Assembly (NCBI RefSeq): GCF_019670005.1 | Contig: NZ_AP019783.1 | Location: forward strand, 888,501 to 952,500 | Length of the DNA stretch: 64,000 nucleotides | Direction: 5' to 3' | DNA from: Methylomagnum ishizawai | GTDB taxonomy: Bacteria > Pseudomonadota > Gammaproteobacteria > Methylococcales > Methylococcaceae | Shown: piece after piece, positions 52,504 to 61,534 of the stretch | Numbering within the stretch: the stretch's first letter is position 1 | Layout of the letters: every line of letters starts with the position of its first letter | Program-made: the position numbers and the translations under genes | Notes under the pieces: model-generated | Told to the model about the DNA's origin: nothing | Database searches by the model: none | Seen by the model: only the letters and a program-made list of their open reading frames with translations

Positions 52504-53628
52504 ATGAAACTACCGCTCGCCTGGATATTCGCGCTGGTCCTGCCCAATGCCTGGGCCGGGATCGCCCCCGCCCCTTCCCAGGCCACCGAGCTATCCGTCC
52601 ACGCCCCGCCCGCGCTTTTGCAAAAGCTGGTGATCGAGCCGGTGTCCGAGGCCCATTTCACCGAAACCCTGCGGCTGCCGGGCCGGGTGGCCCTGGACGA
52701 ACACCGCGTGGCCCGCATCGGTCCCAGCATCAGTGGCCGCGTCACCGAGATCAAAGCCTTCATCGGCCAAAGCGTCCGGCAGGGCGATACCCTGGCCCTC
52801 ATCAACAGCACCGAACTGGGGGCCGCCCAGGCCGCCTATCTCAAGGCCAAGACCCAGGTCGGTTTGCAGCGCTTGGCGGTGCAGCGGGCGCGGCGCTTGT
52901 TCGAGGAGGGCATCATCAGCCAAGCCACCCTGCACGAGCGGGAAGGGGCTTTGGCCGAGGCCGAGGTCGAACTCCGGGCCGGCGACGACCAACTGGAGGT
53001 TATGGGCATGAGCCCCGCCGCCATCCGCCGCCTCGCCGACACCGGCCATATCGACTCCATGACCCCGGTGACGGCCACCCTCACCGGAACGGTGCTGGAG
53101 CGCCAGATATCGGTGGGGCAAATCGCCCAGCCCGCCGACGATTTGTTCACCGTCGCCGACCTGTCCCAGGTCTGGGTGGTGGCGGAAGCCCCGGAGCAGG
53201 ACGCCCACCGGGTCGAGCCGGGCCGCTATGCCGAGGTGGAAATCCCGGCCCTGCTCCAGCAGCGCATCACAGGGCGCTTGATCTACGTGGCCGACACCGT
53301 GAACCCGGTCACGCGCACCGTAACGGTGCGGATGGCGGTTGAAAACGCCCAACACCGGATCAAGCCGGAGATGCTGGCGAACATGGTGATCCGCCGTTCC
53401 TCGGAACCGGGGCTGGTGATTCCGGCCCAGGCCGTGGTGCGGGTGGACGACCGCGACCATGTGTTCGTGCAGACCGGCGGCGACCATTTCGAACTGCGCC
53501 CGGTGGCGCTGGGCGTGGAGCAGGACGGGCGGCGGCGGGTGGTGGAAGGCTTGAGCTACGGCCAGCGCATCGTGGTGGACGGCGCGTTCCATCTCAACAA
53601 CGAGCGCATCCGCAAGGAATTGGAGTAG
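52504..53628 (+). CDS. RND efflux periplasmic adaptor, CzcB family (second copy)
   Basis: A 374-residue membrane-fusion protein. Signal peptide MKLPLAWIFALVLPNAWAG, lipoyl-like halves (GPSISGRVTEIKAFIGQSVRQGDTLALI and TPVTATLTGTVLERQISVGQIAQPADDLFTV) flanking a helical hairpin (about 105-165), then beta-barrel and membrane-proximal domains. The start at 52504 is set by the signal peptide. It differs clearly from the first adaptor (44562-45674), so the two systems are not a recent duplication. The pump gene follows after 6 bp. Confidence 0.87.
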   Translation: MKLPLAWIFALVLPNAWAGIAPAPSQATELSVHAPPALLQKLVIEPVSEAHFTETLRLPGRVALDEHRVARIGPSISGRVTEIKAFIGQSVRQGDTLALINSTELGAAQAAYLKAKTQVGLQRLAVQRARRLFEEGIISQATLHEREGALAEAEVELRAGDDQLEVMGMSPAAIRRLADTGHIDSMTPVTATLTGTVLERQISVGQIAQPADDLFTVADLSQVWVVAEAPEQDAHRVEPGRYAEVEIPALLQQRITGRLIYVADTVNPVTRTVTVRMAVENAQHRIKPEMLANMVIRRSSEPGLVIPAQAVVRVDDRDHVFVQTGGDHFELRPVALGVEQDGRRRVVEGLSYGQRIVVDGAFHLNNERIRKELE

Positions 53629-53634
53629 CCCGCC

Positions 53635-56600
53635 ATGGAGGGTTTGATCCGCGCCGCGCTCGGGCAGCGGCTGATCGTGCTGGTGATCGCCCTGGCCTTG
53701 GTCGCCGCCGGGGTGGCGGCCTTCCGGCAACTCTCGGTCGATGCCTTCCCCGATGTGACCAATGTCCAGGTGCAGGTGGCGGCGGAAGCGCCGGGCCGCT
53801 CGCCGGAGGAGGTCGAGCGCTTCGTCACCGTGCCGCTGGAAATCGCCATGACCGGCCTGCCCGGCCTGACCGAGTTGCGCTCGGTCAACCGCAACGCCCT
53901 GTCCCAGATCGTCCTGGTGTTCAGCGACGACACCGATGTTTATTTCGCCCGCCAATTGGTGCTGGAGCGCCTGATCGAGGCGGCGGCCAACCTGCCGGAA
54001 GGCGTCACGCCGGTGTTGGGGCCGGTGTCGTCGGGCTTGGGCGAGGTCTATCAATACACCCTCGAACGCCCGGACGACGGTGGCCGCGAACTGACCCTCC
54101 AGGAACTGACCGACCGCCGCACCCTTCAGGATTGGGTGGTGCGGCCCTTGTTGCGCGGGGTGCCGGGCGTGGCCGAGATCAATTCCATCGGTGGTCTGGA
54201 ACGCCAATACCAGGTGTTGCCCAATCCCGACCGCCTGCGCCATTACGGGCTGACGCTGAAGGAGGTCTATACCGCCCTGGCGCTCAACAACGCCAACAGC
54301 GGCGGCGGCAAGCTGCCGCGCTACGCCGAGCAATACCTGATCCGGGGCGTGGGTTTGATCGAGGGCGTGGAGGATATCGAGGAAATCGTCCTCAAGGAGA
54401 TCGACGGCACGCCGGTCTTCATCCGCGACGTGGCCGAGGTGAGGATCGGCGCGGCGGGCCGTTCCGGCGCGGTCATCAAGAACGGCGTGACCGAATCCGT
54501 GGGCGGCATCGTCCTGTCGATCCGGGGCGGCAACGCCAAGCGCATCGTGTCCCAGGTCAAGCAGCGGGTGGAAGAGATCAACGGCCAGGGCATGCTGCCG
54601 GACGGGCTGAGGATCGTGCCGTTCTACGACCGTTCCGAACTGGTGGACGCCGCCATCCACACCGTCGCCAAGGTGCTGCTGGAAGGCGTGGGGCTGGTGG
54701 TGGTGGTGTTGCTGCTGTATCTGGGCGATCTCAGGTCCAGTCTGATCGTGGTGGCGACCCTGGTCGTTACGCCGCTCTGCACCTTCATGGCGATGAACCA
54801 TTTCGGCATTTCCGCCAACCTGATGTCGCTGGGGGGCCTGGCCATCGCCATCGGCATCATGGTGGACGGTTCGGTGGTGGTGGTGGAGAACGCCTTCCGC
54901 CATCTGGGCGAGGCCAAGGACAGGGGCGACCGTCTCTTGACCGTGCTGCTGGCGGCGACCGAGGTGGCGACGCCGGTGCTGTTCGGGGTGGGCATCATCT
55001 GCCTGGTGTTCCTGCCCTTGATGACCCTGGAAGGCATCGAGGGCAAGCTGTTCGCCCCCCTGGCCTATACCATCGCCATCGCCTTGCTGGTTTCGCTGGT
55101 GCTGTCGCTGACCCTGTCGCCGGTCCTGTGCGCCTATCTGCTCAAGGGCGGGGCCGAACACGATACGCCCGTCATCGCCTTCATGAAGCGGCCCTATCTC
55201 AAGCTGTTGGATTTCGCGCTGGGGAATCCGGTGAGGGTGGTGGCGGCGGCGGTGGCGGTGCTGGGTTTGAGCCTGTCGCTCTTGCCCTTCCTGGGCTCCT
55301 CGTTCATCCCGGAGATGAAGGAGGGGACCATCGTGCCGGGCATCAACCGCGTGCCCAGCATGTCGCTGGCCGAATCGATCAAGCTGGAAGCGGAAGCCAT
55401 GCGGCTGGTGATGGAAGTGCCGGGCGTGGCCGGGGTGGTGTCGCAACTGGGCCGCAGCGAAAGCCCCACCGATCCCCAGCCGGAAAACGAATCCACCCCC
55501 ATCGCCACCTTGAAGCCGCGTGGGGCCCTGCCCGAAGGCTGGGACCAGGATACGGTGACGGAGGCCATCCGCGAGAAGCTCAAGGTCTTGCCGGGTGTGC
55601 AGGTGGTGATGGCCCAGCCGATTTCCGACCGGGTGGACGAGATGGTCACGGGGGTGCGCTCGGATGTCGCCATCAAGGTCTTCGGCGACGACCTCGGGGA
55701 ACTCAAGCGGCTGGCCGACGCAATCGTGAAGGTGCTGAACACGGTCGAGGGCAGCGCCGATATCAGGGTGGAGCGCCTCAGCGGCCAGCAATACCTGACC
55801 ATCGATATCGACCGCCGCGCCATCGCCCGCCACGGCATCAACGTGGCCGATATCAACGATATCATCGAGACCGCCATCGGCGGGCGGGTCAGCACCGATG
55901 TGTTCGAGGGCGAGCGGCGCTTCTCGGCGGTGGTCAGGTTCCCGGAAAGCTTCCGCGGCAGCCCCGAGGCCATCGGCGAAATCCTGTTGAAATCGCCGAA
56001 CGGGGCTTTGGTGCGGTTGGACGATCTGGCCCAGGTCCGGGTGGTGGACGGCCCGGCCCAGATCAGCCGGGAAATGGCCAAGCGCCGCATCGTGATCGGG
56101 GCCAATGTCCGGGGACGCGACCTCGGCGGCTTCGTGGCGGAATTGCAGCGAAAGGTGGGCGCGGAGGTGAAGCTGCCGCCCGGTTATTTCCTCAAATGGG
56201 GCGGGCAGTTCGAGAACCTGGAACGGGCCATGAACCGGCTCAAGCTCATCATCCCCATCACCATCGGGGCGATCTTCTTCCTGTTGTTCCTGCTGTTCAA
56301 TTCACTGCGGTTCGCGGCCCTCATCATCCTGGTGCTGCCGTTCGCGTCCATGGGCGGGATCGTTTCGCTATACCTGACCGGGGAATATCTGTCGGTCCCG
56401 GCCTCGGTGGGTTTCATCACCTTGTGGGGCATCGCGGTATTGAATGGCGTGGTGCTGGTGTCCTACATCCGGAGCTTGCGCGGGCAGGGGCTGCCACAGT
56501 GGGAAGCCATCGCCGAGGGTTGCCGCCAGCGTTTCCGCCCGGTGATGATGACCGCGACCGTCGCCATGCTGGGCCTGATTCCGTTCCTGTTCTCGACCGG

Positions 56601-56736
56601 GCCGGGTTCGGAGGTGCAAAGGCCGCTCGCCATCGTGGTGATCGGCGGTTTGATCTCGTCCACCTTGCTGACCTTGGTGGTGTTGCCCGCTTTGTACCGT
56701 TGGTTCGAACGGGAGGAGGCGGGCTTCAAGTTGTAG
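53635..56736 (+). CDS. Heavy-metal RND efflux pump, CzcA family (second copy)
   Basis: A 1033-residue inner-membrane pump with the RND layout. The family start is MEGLIRAALGQRLIVLVIALALVAAG, the first periplasmic loop begins DAFPDVTNVQVQV, and the TM4 relay motif is GGLAIAIGIMVDGSVVVVENAF, different from the first pump's KLVDPAVV version. The operon has DUF3240, adaptor and pump but no outer-membrane factor, so it may share the CzcC-like channel encoded at 43315-44565. The metal is not predictable with confidence. It ends 96 bp before a hairpin terminator. Confidence 0.9.
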   Translation: MEGLIRAALGQRLIVLVIALALVAAGVAAFRQLSVDAFPDVTNVQVQVAAEAPGRSPEEVERFVTVPLEIAMTGLPGLTELRSVNRNALSQIVLVFSDDTDVYFARQLVLERLIEAAANLPEGVTPVLGPVSSGLGEVYQYTLERPDDGGRELTLQELTDRRTLQDWVVRPLLRGVPGVAEINSIGGLERQYQVLPNPDRLRHYGLTLKEVYTALALNNANSGGGKLPRYAEQYLIRGVGLIEGVEDIEEIVLKEIDGTPVFIRDVAEVRIGAAGRSGAVIKNGVTESVGGIVLSIRGGNAKRIVSQVKQRVEEINGQGMLPDGLRIVPFYDRSELVDAAIHTVAKVLLEGVGLVVVVLLLYLGDLRSSLIVVATLVVTPLCTFMAMNHFGISANLMSLGGLAIAIGIMVDGSVVVVENAFRHLGEAKDRGDRLLTVLLAATEVATPVLFGVGIICLVFLPLMTLEGIEGKLFAPLAYTIAIALLVSLVLSLTLSPVLCAYLLKGGAEHDTPVIAFMKRPYLKLLDFALGNPVRVVAAAVAVLGLSLSLLPFLGSSFIPEMKEGTIVPGINRVPSMSLAESIKLEAEAMRLVMEVPGVAGVVSQLGRSESPTDPQPENESTPIATLKPRGALPEGWDQDTVTEAIREKLKVLPGVQVVMAQPISDRVDEMVTGVRSDVAIKVFGDDLGELKRLADAIVKVLNTVEGSADIRVERLSGQQYLTIDIDRRAIARHGINVADINDIIETAIGGRVSTDVFEGERRFSAVVRFPESFRGSPEAIGEILLKSPNGALVRLDDLAQVRVVDGPAQISREMAKRRIVIGANVRGRDLGGFVAELQRKVGAEVKLPPGYFLKWGGQFENLERAMNRLKLIIPITIGAIFFLLFLLFNSLRFAALIILVLPFASMGGIVSLYLTGEYLSVPASVGFITLWGIAVLNGVVLVSYIRSLRGQGLPQWEAIAEGCRQRFRPVMMTATVAMLGLIPFLFSTGPGSEVQRPLAIVVIGGLISSTLLTLVVLPALYRWFEREEAGFKL

Positions 56737-57195
56737 GGAGCCTACCCGGCACGCGGGGGGCGATCCCGGTTTTCTCTCCCCCTGCGCCTTCATCGCGGCC
56801 TTTGCGGATTCCCGGCCCTGGCCGGGAGGATTCCGCCGGTTACTGGATATCCGGCGGGTTTTCAAATCGGTGCCGACGAATTTTATCCATACTGTGAGCA
56901 AAGGCCGCTTATTAGGTATTTATACATAGGCACCTACATTTCATGGAAGCGTCATATTTCCCAGCCATAAGCGTTGTCAAAGCGGATATCTATAATCCGG
57001 TCCAGCATCGCGGTTAATATGGCCGCTTATTTCGGGTAATAGATCACTGATACGGGTTTCCCGGAGTTTTACACTGCTCTCCGGGCTTGGGGCCATCCCA
57101 AGTCCGATCGGGGACGCTTCCGTCCCGGCGGGCGGGGGAACTCCCGCCGGGGCGCGGGCGGCCACAACGATTCCGCTTCTTTCGAGGAAACCATC
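56737..57195. other. 459-bp intergenic region
   Basis: Contains the terminator of the second pump operon (56833-56862), then an AT-rich stretch (56880-57060) that should hold the promoter of the next gene, and a run of small GC hairpins just before it (GGGAC/GTCCC near 57112-57127 and GGCGGG/CCCGCC near 57130-57152). These hairpins would form a structured 5' leader; I recognise no riboswitch class. Confidence 0.5.
56833..56862 (+). terminator. Intrinsic terminator of the second efflux operon
   Basis: CCGCCGG (56833-56839), an 11-base loop, CCGGCGG (56851-56857) and GTTTTC. Confidence 0.65.
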
Positions 57196-57624
57196 ATGAG
57201 CATGAACAAACGCATCGTTTTCCTGGCGCCGCTGTTCGCCGCGGCTTCCATCTACGCCACCGACGCGGTGTCGGCGGTGCCCCCGGTCGATGGCGCGGGC
57301 AAACCGGCCTATACCACCTGCCCCGTGTCCACCACCGGGGTGACGCCGACCTCCATCTACCATTTCGACAAGATCATTTTCACCATCGTCGGCAAGTTGC
57401 AGGCGGCCAATACGGCGGACCAGCAGGCGTTGGAAAACCTGGTGGCGAATAATTTCAAGAAACCGCTGGATATCAAGATTCTCGACAACCCCCGCACCGT
57501 GGCCGATTTGAAAGGCAAGGTGCTGACCTTCCTGGGGGCCGACCCGAAGATTCCCGACAACTGGCTGTCCATCGAGATCACCGACGTGGAATACGCCGCC
57601 GTCGTGTGCCCGAAAACCCCCTGA
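57196..57624 (+). CDS. Small exported protein, unknown
   Basis: A 142-residue protein with a signal peptide (MSMNKRIVFLAPLFAAASIYA, cleavage near TDAVSA) and a compact mature domain of about 115 residues. Two cysteines, one near the mature N-terminus (YTTCPVSTTG) and one at the end (AAVVCPKTP), could form a disulphide joining the two ends. The middle is helical/charged (FDKIIFTIVGKLQAANTADQQALENLVANNF). AGGAAAC precedes the start. It is probably periplasmic or secreted; no family is recognised. It is closed by a strong terminator. Confidence 0.65.
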   Translation: MSMNKRIVFLAPLFAAASIYATDAVSAVPPVDGAGKPAYTTCPVSTTGVTPTSIYHFDKIIFTIVGKLQAANTADQQALENLVANNFKKPLDIKILDNPRTVADLKGKVLTFLGADPKIPDNWLSIEITDVEYAAVVCPKTP

Positions 57625-57649
57625 CTCCCCTTTGTCAGGCAGTATGTGG

Positions 57650-57679
57650 GCCGGCCCGGTGATCCGGGTCGGCTTTTTT
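57650..57679 (+). terminator. Intrinsic terminator
   Basis: GCCGGCCCGG, loop TGAT, CCGGGTCGGC and six T, 25 bp after the stop of the small exported protein. Confidence 0.85.
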
Positions 57680-57846
57680 ATGCCATTCCGTAAGCGCTGC
57701 CTGTCCTATCGCCTTATCTTGTTTGGCAGGGCAAACCCCGGTCTTCCCCTTCCATCATGGGAGCCATATTTACCATAATACACATGGAGTATTTTGCCGA
57801 CCATCCGGGTCATGACCATATCGCTTGACCATCAATCTGCGATGGG

Positions 57847-58644
57847 TCAGCAAGCAACCTGTCCGGATTTTATGTAAATCGCGGTCGTAGTATTCCCATT
57901 TTGATCGCAGAATAGATACTGGCCTCCGCCAAGATCATAAACGGCATCGGTATAAGTGGTGCCACCATAGATATATACCACCCTTGTCGCGGTGCCGGTG
58001 CCAGTAATACTCCAAGAGCCTACCGAAGTGGTGGAGTCAACCGGGTTATTGAGCCCTTGCTTCCAATCGATTAAATCCCCCCCGGATTGATGAAATTCCT
58101 GCGCCTGCCAGTTACCGGAGGATCCCACGCAAACTGTATTACCGAGCAGTAAGGTGGAAAGGGCGCCCGAGGCGGTCGTGCCTGGGGTTATCACCGGCGT
58201 TCCATTGACAGAGGTGGGGTCGTTTTCACTCCATGTAATAGTTGTGCTGGTATTGCCCGGTGTGGCGGTGAATGTCACGGTTGGATTGCTGGTGGTGCCG
58301 CCTACCGCGCTGGTGGTCCAGCCCGATAGCGTGCCCGAGTATTGATATGAATTGGAGGGTTGTCCGGTAACGGTTCCCGACGTGGCTCCGTCGCTTAGGC
58401 TAGCGTAAGCGGAAGCGGTGGTGGAGGCGGAAAAACTGGGACCGGAGGCGATTTTTTCGAAGCCCAAGCCGCCTATGGTCAAAACCTTGTTCGCGTTCAA
58501 AGTCCCGAAGGTGAACGTTGCGGTTGTCCTGGTGGACGCAGTGGTATTTTGGACTTGCGGGACGCCCGTGGGACAGGCGGCTAATAAGGCATCTGATACG
58601 AGGCAAGACAAGATGGTGCCGATTATTTTGGGGCTTGTTTGCAT
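57847..58644 (-). CDS. Exported Ser/Thr-rich protein, unknown
   Basis: A 265-residue protein with a signal peptide (IIGTILSCLVSDALLAA, near residue 22) and an extracellular-type mature chain dominated by Thr, Ser and Gly (TASTRTTATFTFGTL, TTSNPTVTFTATPGNTST). It contains a few cysteines (AACPTG, NTVCVG, LFCDQNG, GQVAC) likely in disulphides, and beta-strand alternation throughout. It could be a surface or extracellular beta-rich domain. GC content is lower than its neighbours. No sorting tail (PEP-CTERM or LPXTG) is seen and no family is recognised. Confidence 0.6.
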   Translation of the reverse strand: MQTSPKIIGTILSCLVSDALLAACPTGVPQVQNTTASTRTTATFTFGTLNANKVLTIGGLGFEKIASGPSFSASTTASAYASLSDGATSGTVTGQPSNSYQYSGTLSGWTTSAVGGTTSNPTVTFTATPGNTSTTITWSENDPTSVNGTPVITPGTTASGALSTLLLGNTVCVGSSGNWQAQEFHQSGGDLIDWKQGLNNPVDSTTSVGSWSITGTGTATRVVYIYGGTTYTDAVYDLGGGQYLFCDQNGNTTTAIYIKSGQVAC

Positions 58645-58921
58645 GGCTGTACTCTTATTTATATTGATCTATTTGATGTGCTTGTAATTTGATACGCTTT
58701 AGGTGTTACGCAAAGCGATATCATATTAAGCGATCCAATGATAGCAGATATTTATACGGCCAATGCCGCTGATACTTTCGGCCTTGGCCGGTTCTTCTTC
58801 CAGTACAGACAGGGCTATAAACCTTGCGCTAACTCCCATGCCCTTATGGGAATCATAACCCTACGAACCTTGCCTGTTTTGGATGCCTAGATAGGTTTCT
58901 CGGCAATAATCCTGGGTTCCG

Positions 58922-61039
58922 CTATACCCCGCTTGACACGGATGCCAACAACTGGTAGCTGATGGAAAAACGCAGCTTGCGGTAATGCCGGTCGGGCGCG
59001 GCCTCCAGATGGATTTGCGGATCGTCGGTTTCGAACAACAGGACGCCATCCCGCTGCCCGCTGAAGTTGGATAGAGTGACCGCCAAAGGATGCGGCTTCC
59101 CGGTGTGGTCGATGGCCTCGGCCTCGTGGATCAGCATCCGCGCCGCCGTGTTGATCGGGTCGAAGCGGAACGCCTGTATCCCGGCCCTTTCTCCCAGCTC
59201 GAACTCGATATCCTGCCGCCCCAGGCTCGGGATCAAGGGCTGGATCATCGAGTCCGCCTCGCTATAGCCCGTTCCGGTGTCGATGAACAATTGGGCGCAA
59301 TAGGCGCTGCCCTGGCGCTGGGCCAGTACTTGTTCCAGGGTTTCCGGGGCATAGCTCAGCGCCACCACCAGGCTGTGGCAGCCTTCCGCCGGGAAGCCCG
59401 CCAGGGCGATTTGCGGGTCTTGGCAGGCGAACACCATCTGGCCCGCCCGCGCTTCCGTCATGTTCAGCGGCAGGAAGCGGACCGGATGTTCCCGCCCGTC
59501 CGGCCCGAGGGCGGTGATTTTGTGGATGGCGAGGGCGGTGGGTCCGTTCATGGGGTCCAGCCGCAGGTTGCGCGGCGCGGGCCGGGTGCCCAGCTTGAAT
59601 TCCAGGGTTTGTACGCCCTGGGTATCGGCCACGCCGTGGATAATGGATTCGGCTTCGCTGAAACCTTCGCCGCTATCGATATAGAGCTGGGCGTAATCGG
59701 CCATGGCGGGGAAGGCTTCCCCGAACCTGGCTTTGAACCAACCGGCATAGGCCGAAACCGTGCTCCAAAAACTATCGATCTTGGGGTAGCTTTTCTGTTT
59801 CAAACAGGCCGCGCAGATTTTCATCGGATATTGGCCTTGGCGTATCGCCGCCCGGGTTTTTGAGAATCCGATACCGTTCCAAATCGTTTCGCCGTCGTGG
59901 GCGTCGAGATGGCCCAGATAAGCGTTGGAAAATCCGAAGCAACAAGGCCGCACCGCGCCTTGCTGGTTGACATAGAAGGTTTTGAAGGGCTGGGAGCATT
60001 GGAACCCGGTGGCCGGGTCCGGGGCGCGGATATCCAGGAATTTGCCGAGGGTTGCTCCCGCCTGGTCCATGGCGGTGGCGGGCCGGGCGCGTTCCGCCTT
60101 GGGCGGGACCAGGGCCTTGACGGTCTTGGCGGTCTGTTTGAGTTCGGCGATGGGCACGGTGGCGACGCCGCCGTCGCCCTTGCCCCAGAGCAAGCGGCCA
60201 CGCACGGCGGCTTCCTCCTCGGGCGTGGCGGCGGTGGCGACATTGCTGAATTCATCGACCAGGGCCAGGCCCCGGCGGCGGGCCAGGCGGTGGGCTTCTT
60301 CCAGCAGTTTGCCTTCCACCTGGGGCCGCATCACCGCGCCGTGGGCGTGCAGCATGGGCAGGGTTTCGTAGGCGTGCATGGGTTTCAGGTAGATGGTGTT
60401 GACGCCGCGGTCGGCCATCAAAGCCACGAAGTCCACGATGCGGTCCATATGGTGCTGGAAGGCGATGGAATTGATCTCGATCTCGGGATAGCGGCTGCCG
60501 CGTTCGGTCTTGACCCGGTGCAAGCGGGCGATGCCGTCCAGCACGGTCTCGAACCCGCCGCCCAGGTAGACGTTCTCGTAATCCTCCGGGGTGGCGCCGG
60601 AAAAACTCACCGTGACCCGGAAGATTTTGCGGTCCACCAGGAATTGGCAGAGTTCCTCGCCGAGGTTCATGCCGTTGGTGAAGAAATCCACCAGCACCTC
60701 GTATTGCAGGATGGAATCCAATAAGCCCACGAATTCGGGATGCACGGTGGGTTCGCCATAGCCATAGCAATGCACCAGCAGGGCATGGGATAACAGGGGT
60801 TCCAGGGATTCGATATGCTTGGGATCGAGGAAACCGCGCTCCTCCGATTTGAGGGCGAACAAACGATAGGGATTCAGCTCGGAAAACACGCTGCACATGG
60901 CGCATTTCAGATTACAGACATTGCTGATTTCCAGGAATATTTCCAACGGGTGGCCGGGGGATTCCCGGCCTTCCAAATGGCCTTGGAAAGATTTGATCGT
61001 CCGCTGTTTATGCGTGGAGAAACCGGGTTTCGCTGTCAT
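58922..61039 (-). CDS. Radical SAM/SPASM protein with duplicated C-terminal domain
   Basis: This 705-residue protein has a radical SAM core (about 30-300) with the cluster cysteines C42, C46 and C49 (VCNLKCAMC) and the glycine-rich strand YGYGEP. A SPASM-type auxiliary cluster region follows (about 345-415: FQCSQPF, VRPCCFG, KICAACLKQ). The C-terminal 255 residues are two copies of one beta-rich domain (about 448-575 and 580-703), each beginning AQL(Y/F)IDxGxGxSEA(D/E)S and containing DP(M/I)N and DPQI. That domain resembles accessory regions beside glycan or methyltransferase modules. No small precursor-peptide gene is adjacent, so the substrate is unknown. Confidence 0.8.
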   Translation of the reverse strand: MTAKPGFSTHKQRTIKSFQGHLEGRESPGHPLEIFLEISNVCNLKCAMCSVFSELNPYRLFALKSEERGFLDPKHIESLEPLLSHALLVHCYGYGEPTVHPEFVGLLDSILQYEVLVDFFTNGMNLGEELCQFLVDRKIFRVTVSFSGATPEDYENVYLGGGFETVLDGIARLHRVKTERGSRYPEIEINSIAFQHHMDRIVDFVALMADRGVNTIYLKPMHAYETLPMLHAHGAVMRPQVEGKLLEEAHRLARRRGLALVDEFSNVATAATPEEEAAVRGRLLWGKGDGGVATVPIAELKQTAKTVKALVPPKAERARPATAMDQAGATLGKFLDIRAPDPATGFQCSQPFKTFYVNQQGAVRPCCFGFSNAYLGHLDAHDGETIWNGIGFSKTRAAIRQGQYPMKICAACLKQKSYPKIDSFWSTVSAYAGWFKARFGEAFPAMADYAQLYIDSGEGFSEAESIIHGVADTQGVQTLEFKLGTRPAPRNLRLDPMNGPTALAIHKITALGPDGREHPVRFLPLNMTEARAGQMVFACQDPQIALAGFPAEGCHSLVVALSYAPETLEQVLAQRQGSAYCAQLFIDTGTGYSEADSMIQPLIPSLGRQDIEFELGERAGIQAFRFDPINTAARMLIHEAEAIDHTGKPHPLAVTLSNFSGQRDGVLLFETDDPQIHLEAAPDRHYRKLRFSISYQLLASVSSGV

Positions 61040-61227
61040 CGCGGGGAGTCCTGTGGCAAGGGAGTGTTCGGTGCCGCGCCATCGGGTCCGAGGGCGGCGT
61101 TGACTGGAAGTTATAACCTTAGAGGCCGGGGCAAGGCGAGCGGATGCGCCATCGACCTGCGGCGGCGGTTACGGAGCGGTGGATGCCGGGTTAGAATCGC
61201 CGCTTCCATTCATTCGGGGAGCCTGAG

Positions 61228-61506
61228 ATGAAGCATTCCATGTGGGGCGCGGGTCGGCGGATCATGCTGCTGGCGGGATTGGCCTTGGGCTTGGCGGGTT
61301 GCGGCAGCCCGGTCAACCAGCGCAATTACGATCAATTGAAGATGGGCATGGAGTTCGACCAGGTCGTCAAGCTCCTGGGCAAGCCCAGCGAGTGCGACGC
61401 GGTGATGGCGATCAAGAACTGCCGCTGGGGTAAGCCGCCCGCCGCCACCATCAGCGTGCGCTTCATCGCCGACCAGGTGGTCTTGTTCAAGGCGCAGGGC
61501 TTGTAG
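61228..61506 (+). CDS. BamE/SmpA-like small lipoprotein
   Basis: A 92-residue lipoprotein with signal and lipobox LAGLALGLAGC (lipidated Cys about residue 25) and a mature domain of about 65 residues with the SmpA/OmlA-type pattern: YDQLKMGMEFDQVVKLLGKPSECD, then strands to the C-terminus (CRWGKPPAATISVRFIADQVVLFKAQGL). Members of this fold assist outer-membrane assembly or are of unknown function (DUF3862-like). The glycine after the lipidated cysteine favours outer-membrane sorting. It is a single gene with a GGGGAG ribosome site. Confidence 0.75.
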   Translation: MKHSMWGAGRRIMLLAGLALGLAGCGSPVNQRNYDQLKMGMEFDQVVKLLGKPSECDAVMAIKNCRWGKPPAATISVRFIADQVVLFKAQGL

Positions 61507-61534
61507 GCGTCCCGGTGGCGGCGGTGCCCGCCGC

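Noticed and set aside
52591-55833. 1080-codon open frame on the minus strand
   Set aside because: Antisense shadow of the adaptor and pump genes caused by high third-position GC; translation is rich in His, Gln, Asp and Gly with no domain.
57725-57745. GGCAGGGCAAACCCCGG resembling part of a c-di-GMP-I riboswitch
   Set aside because: The downstream conserved GACGCAAAGCC-type segment and the pairing stems are missing.
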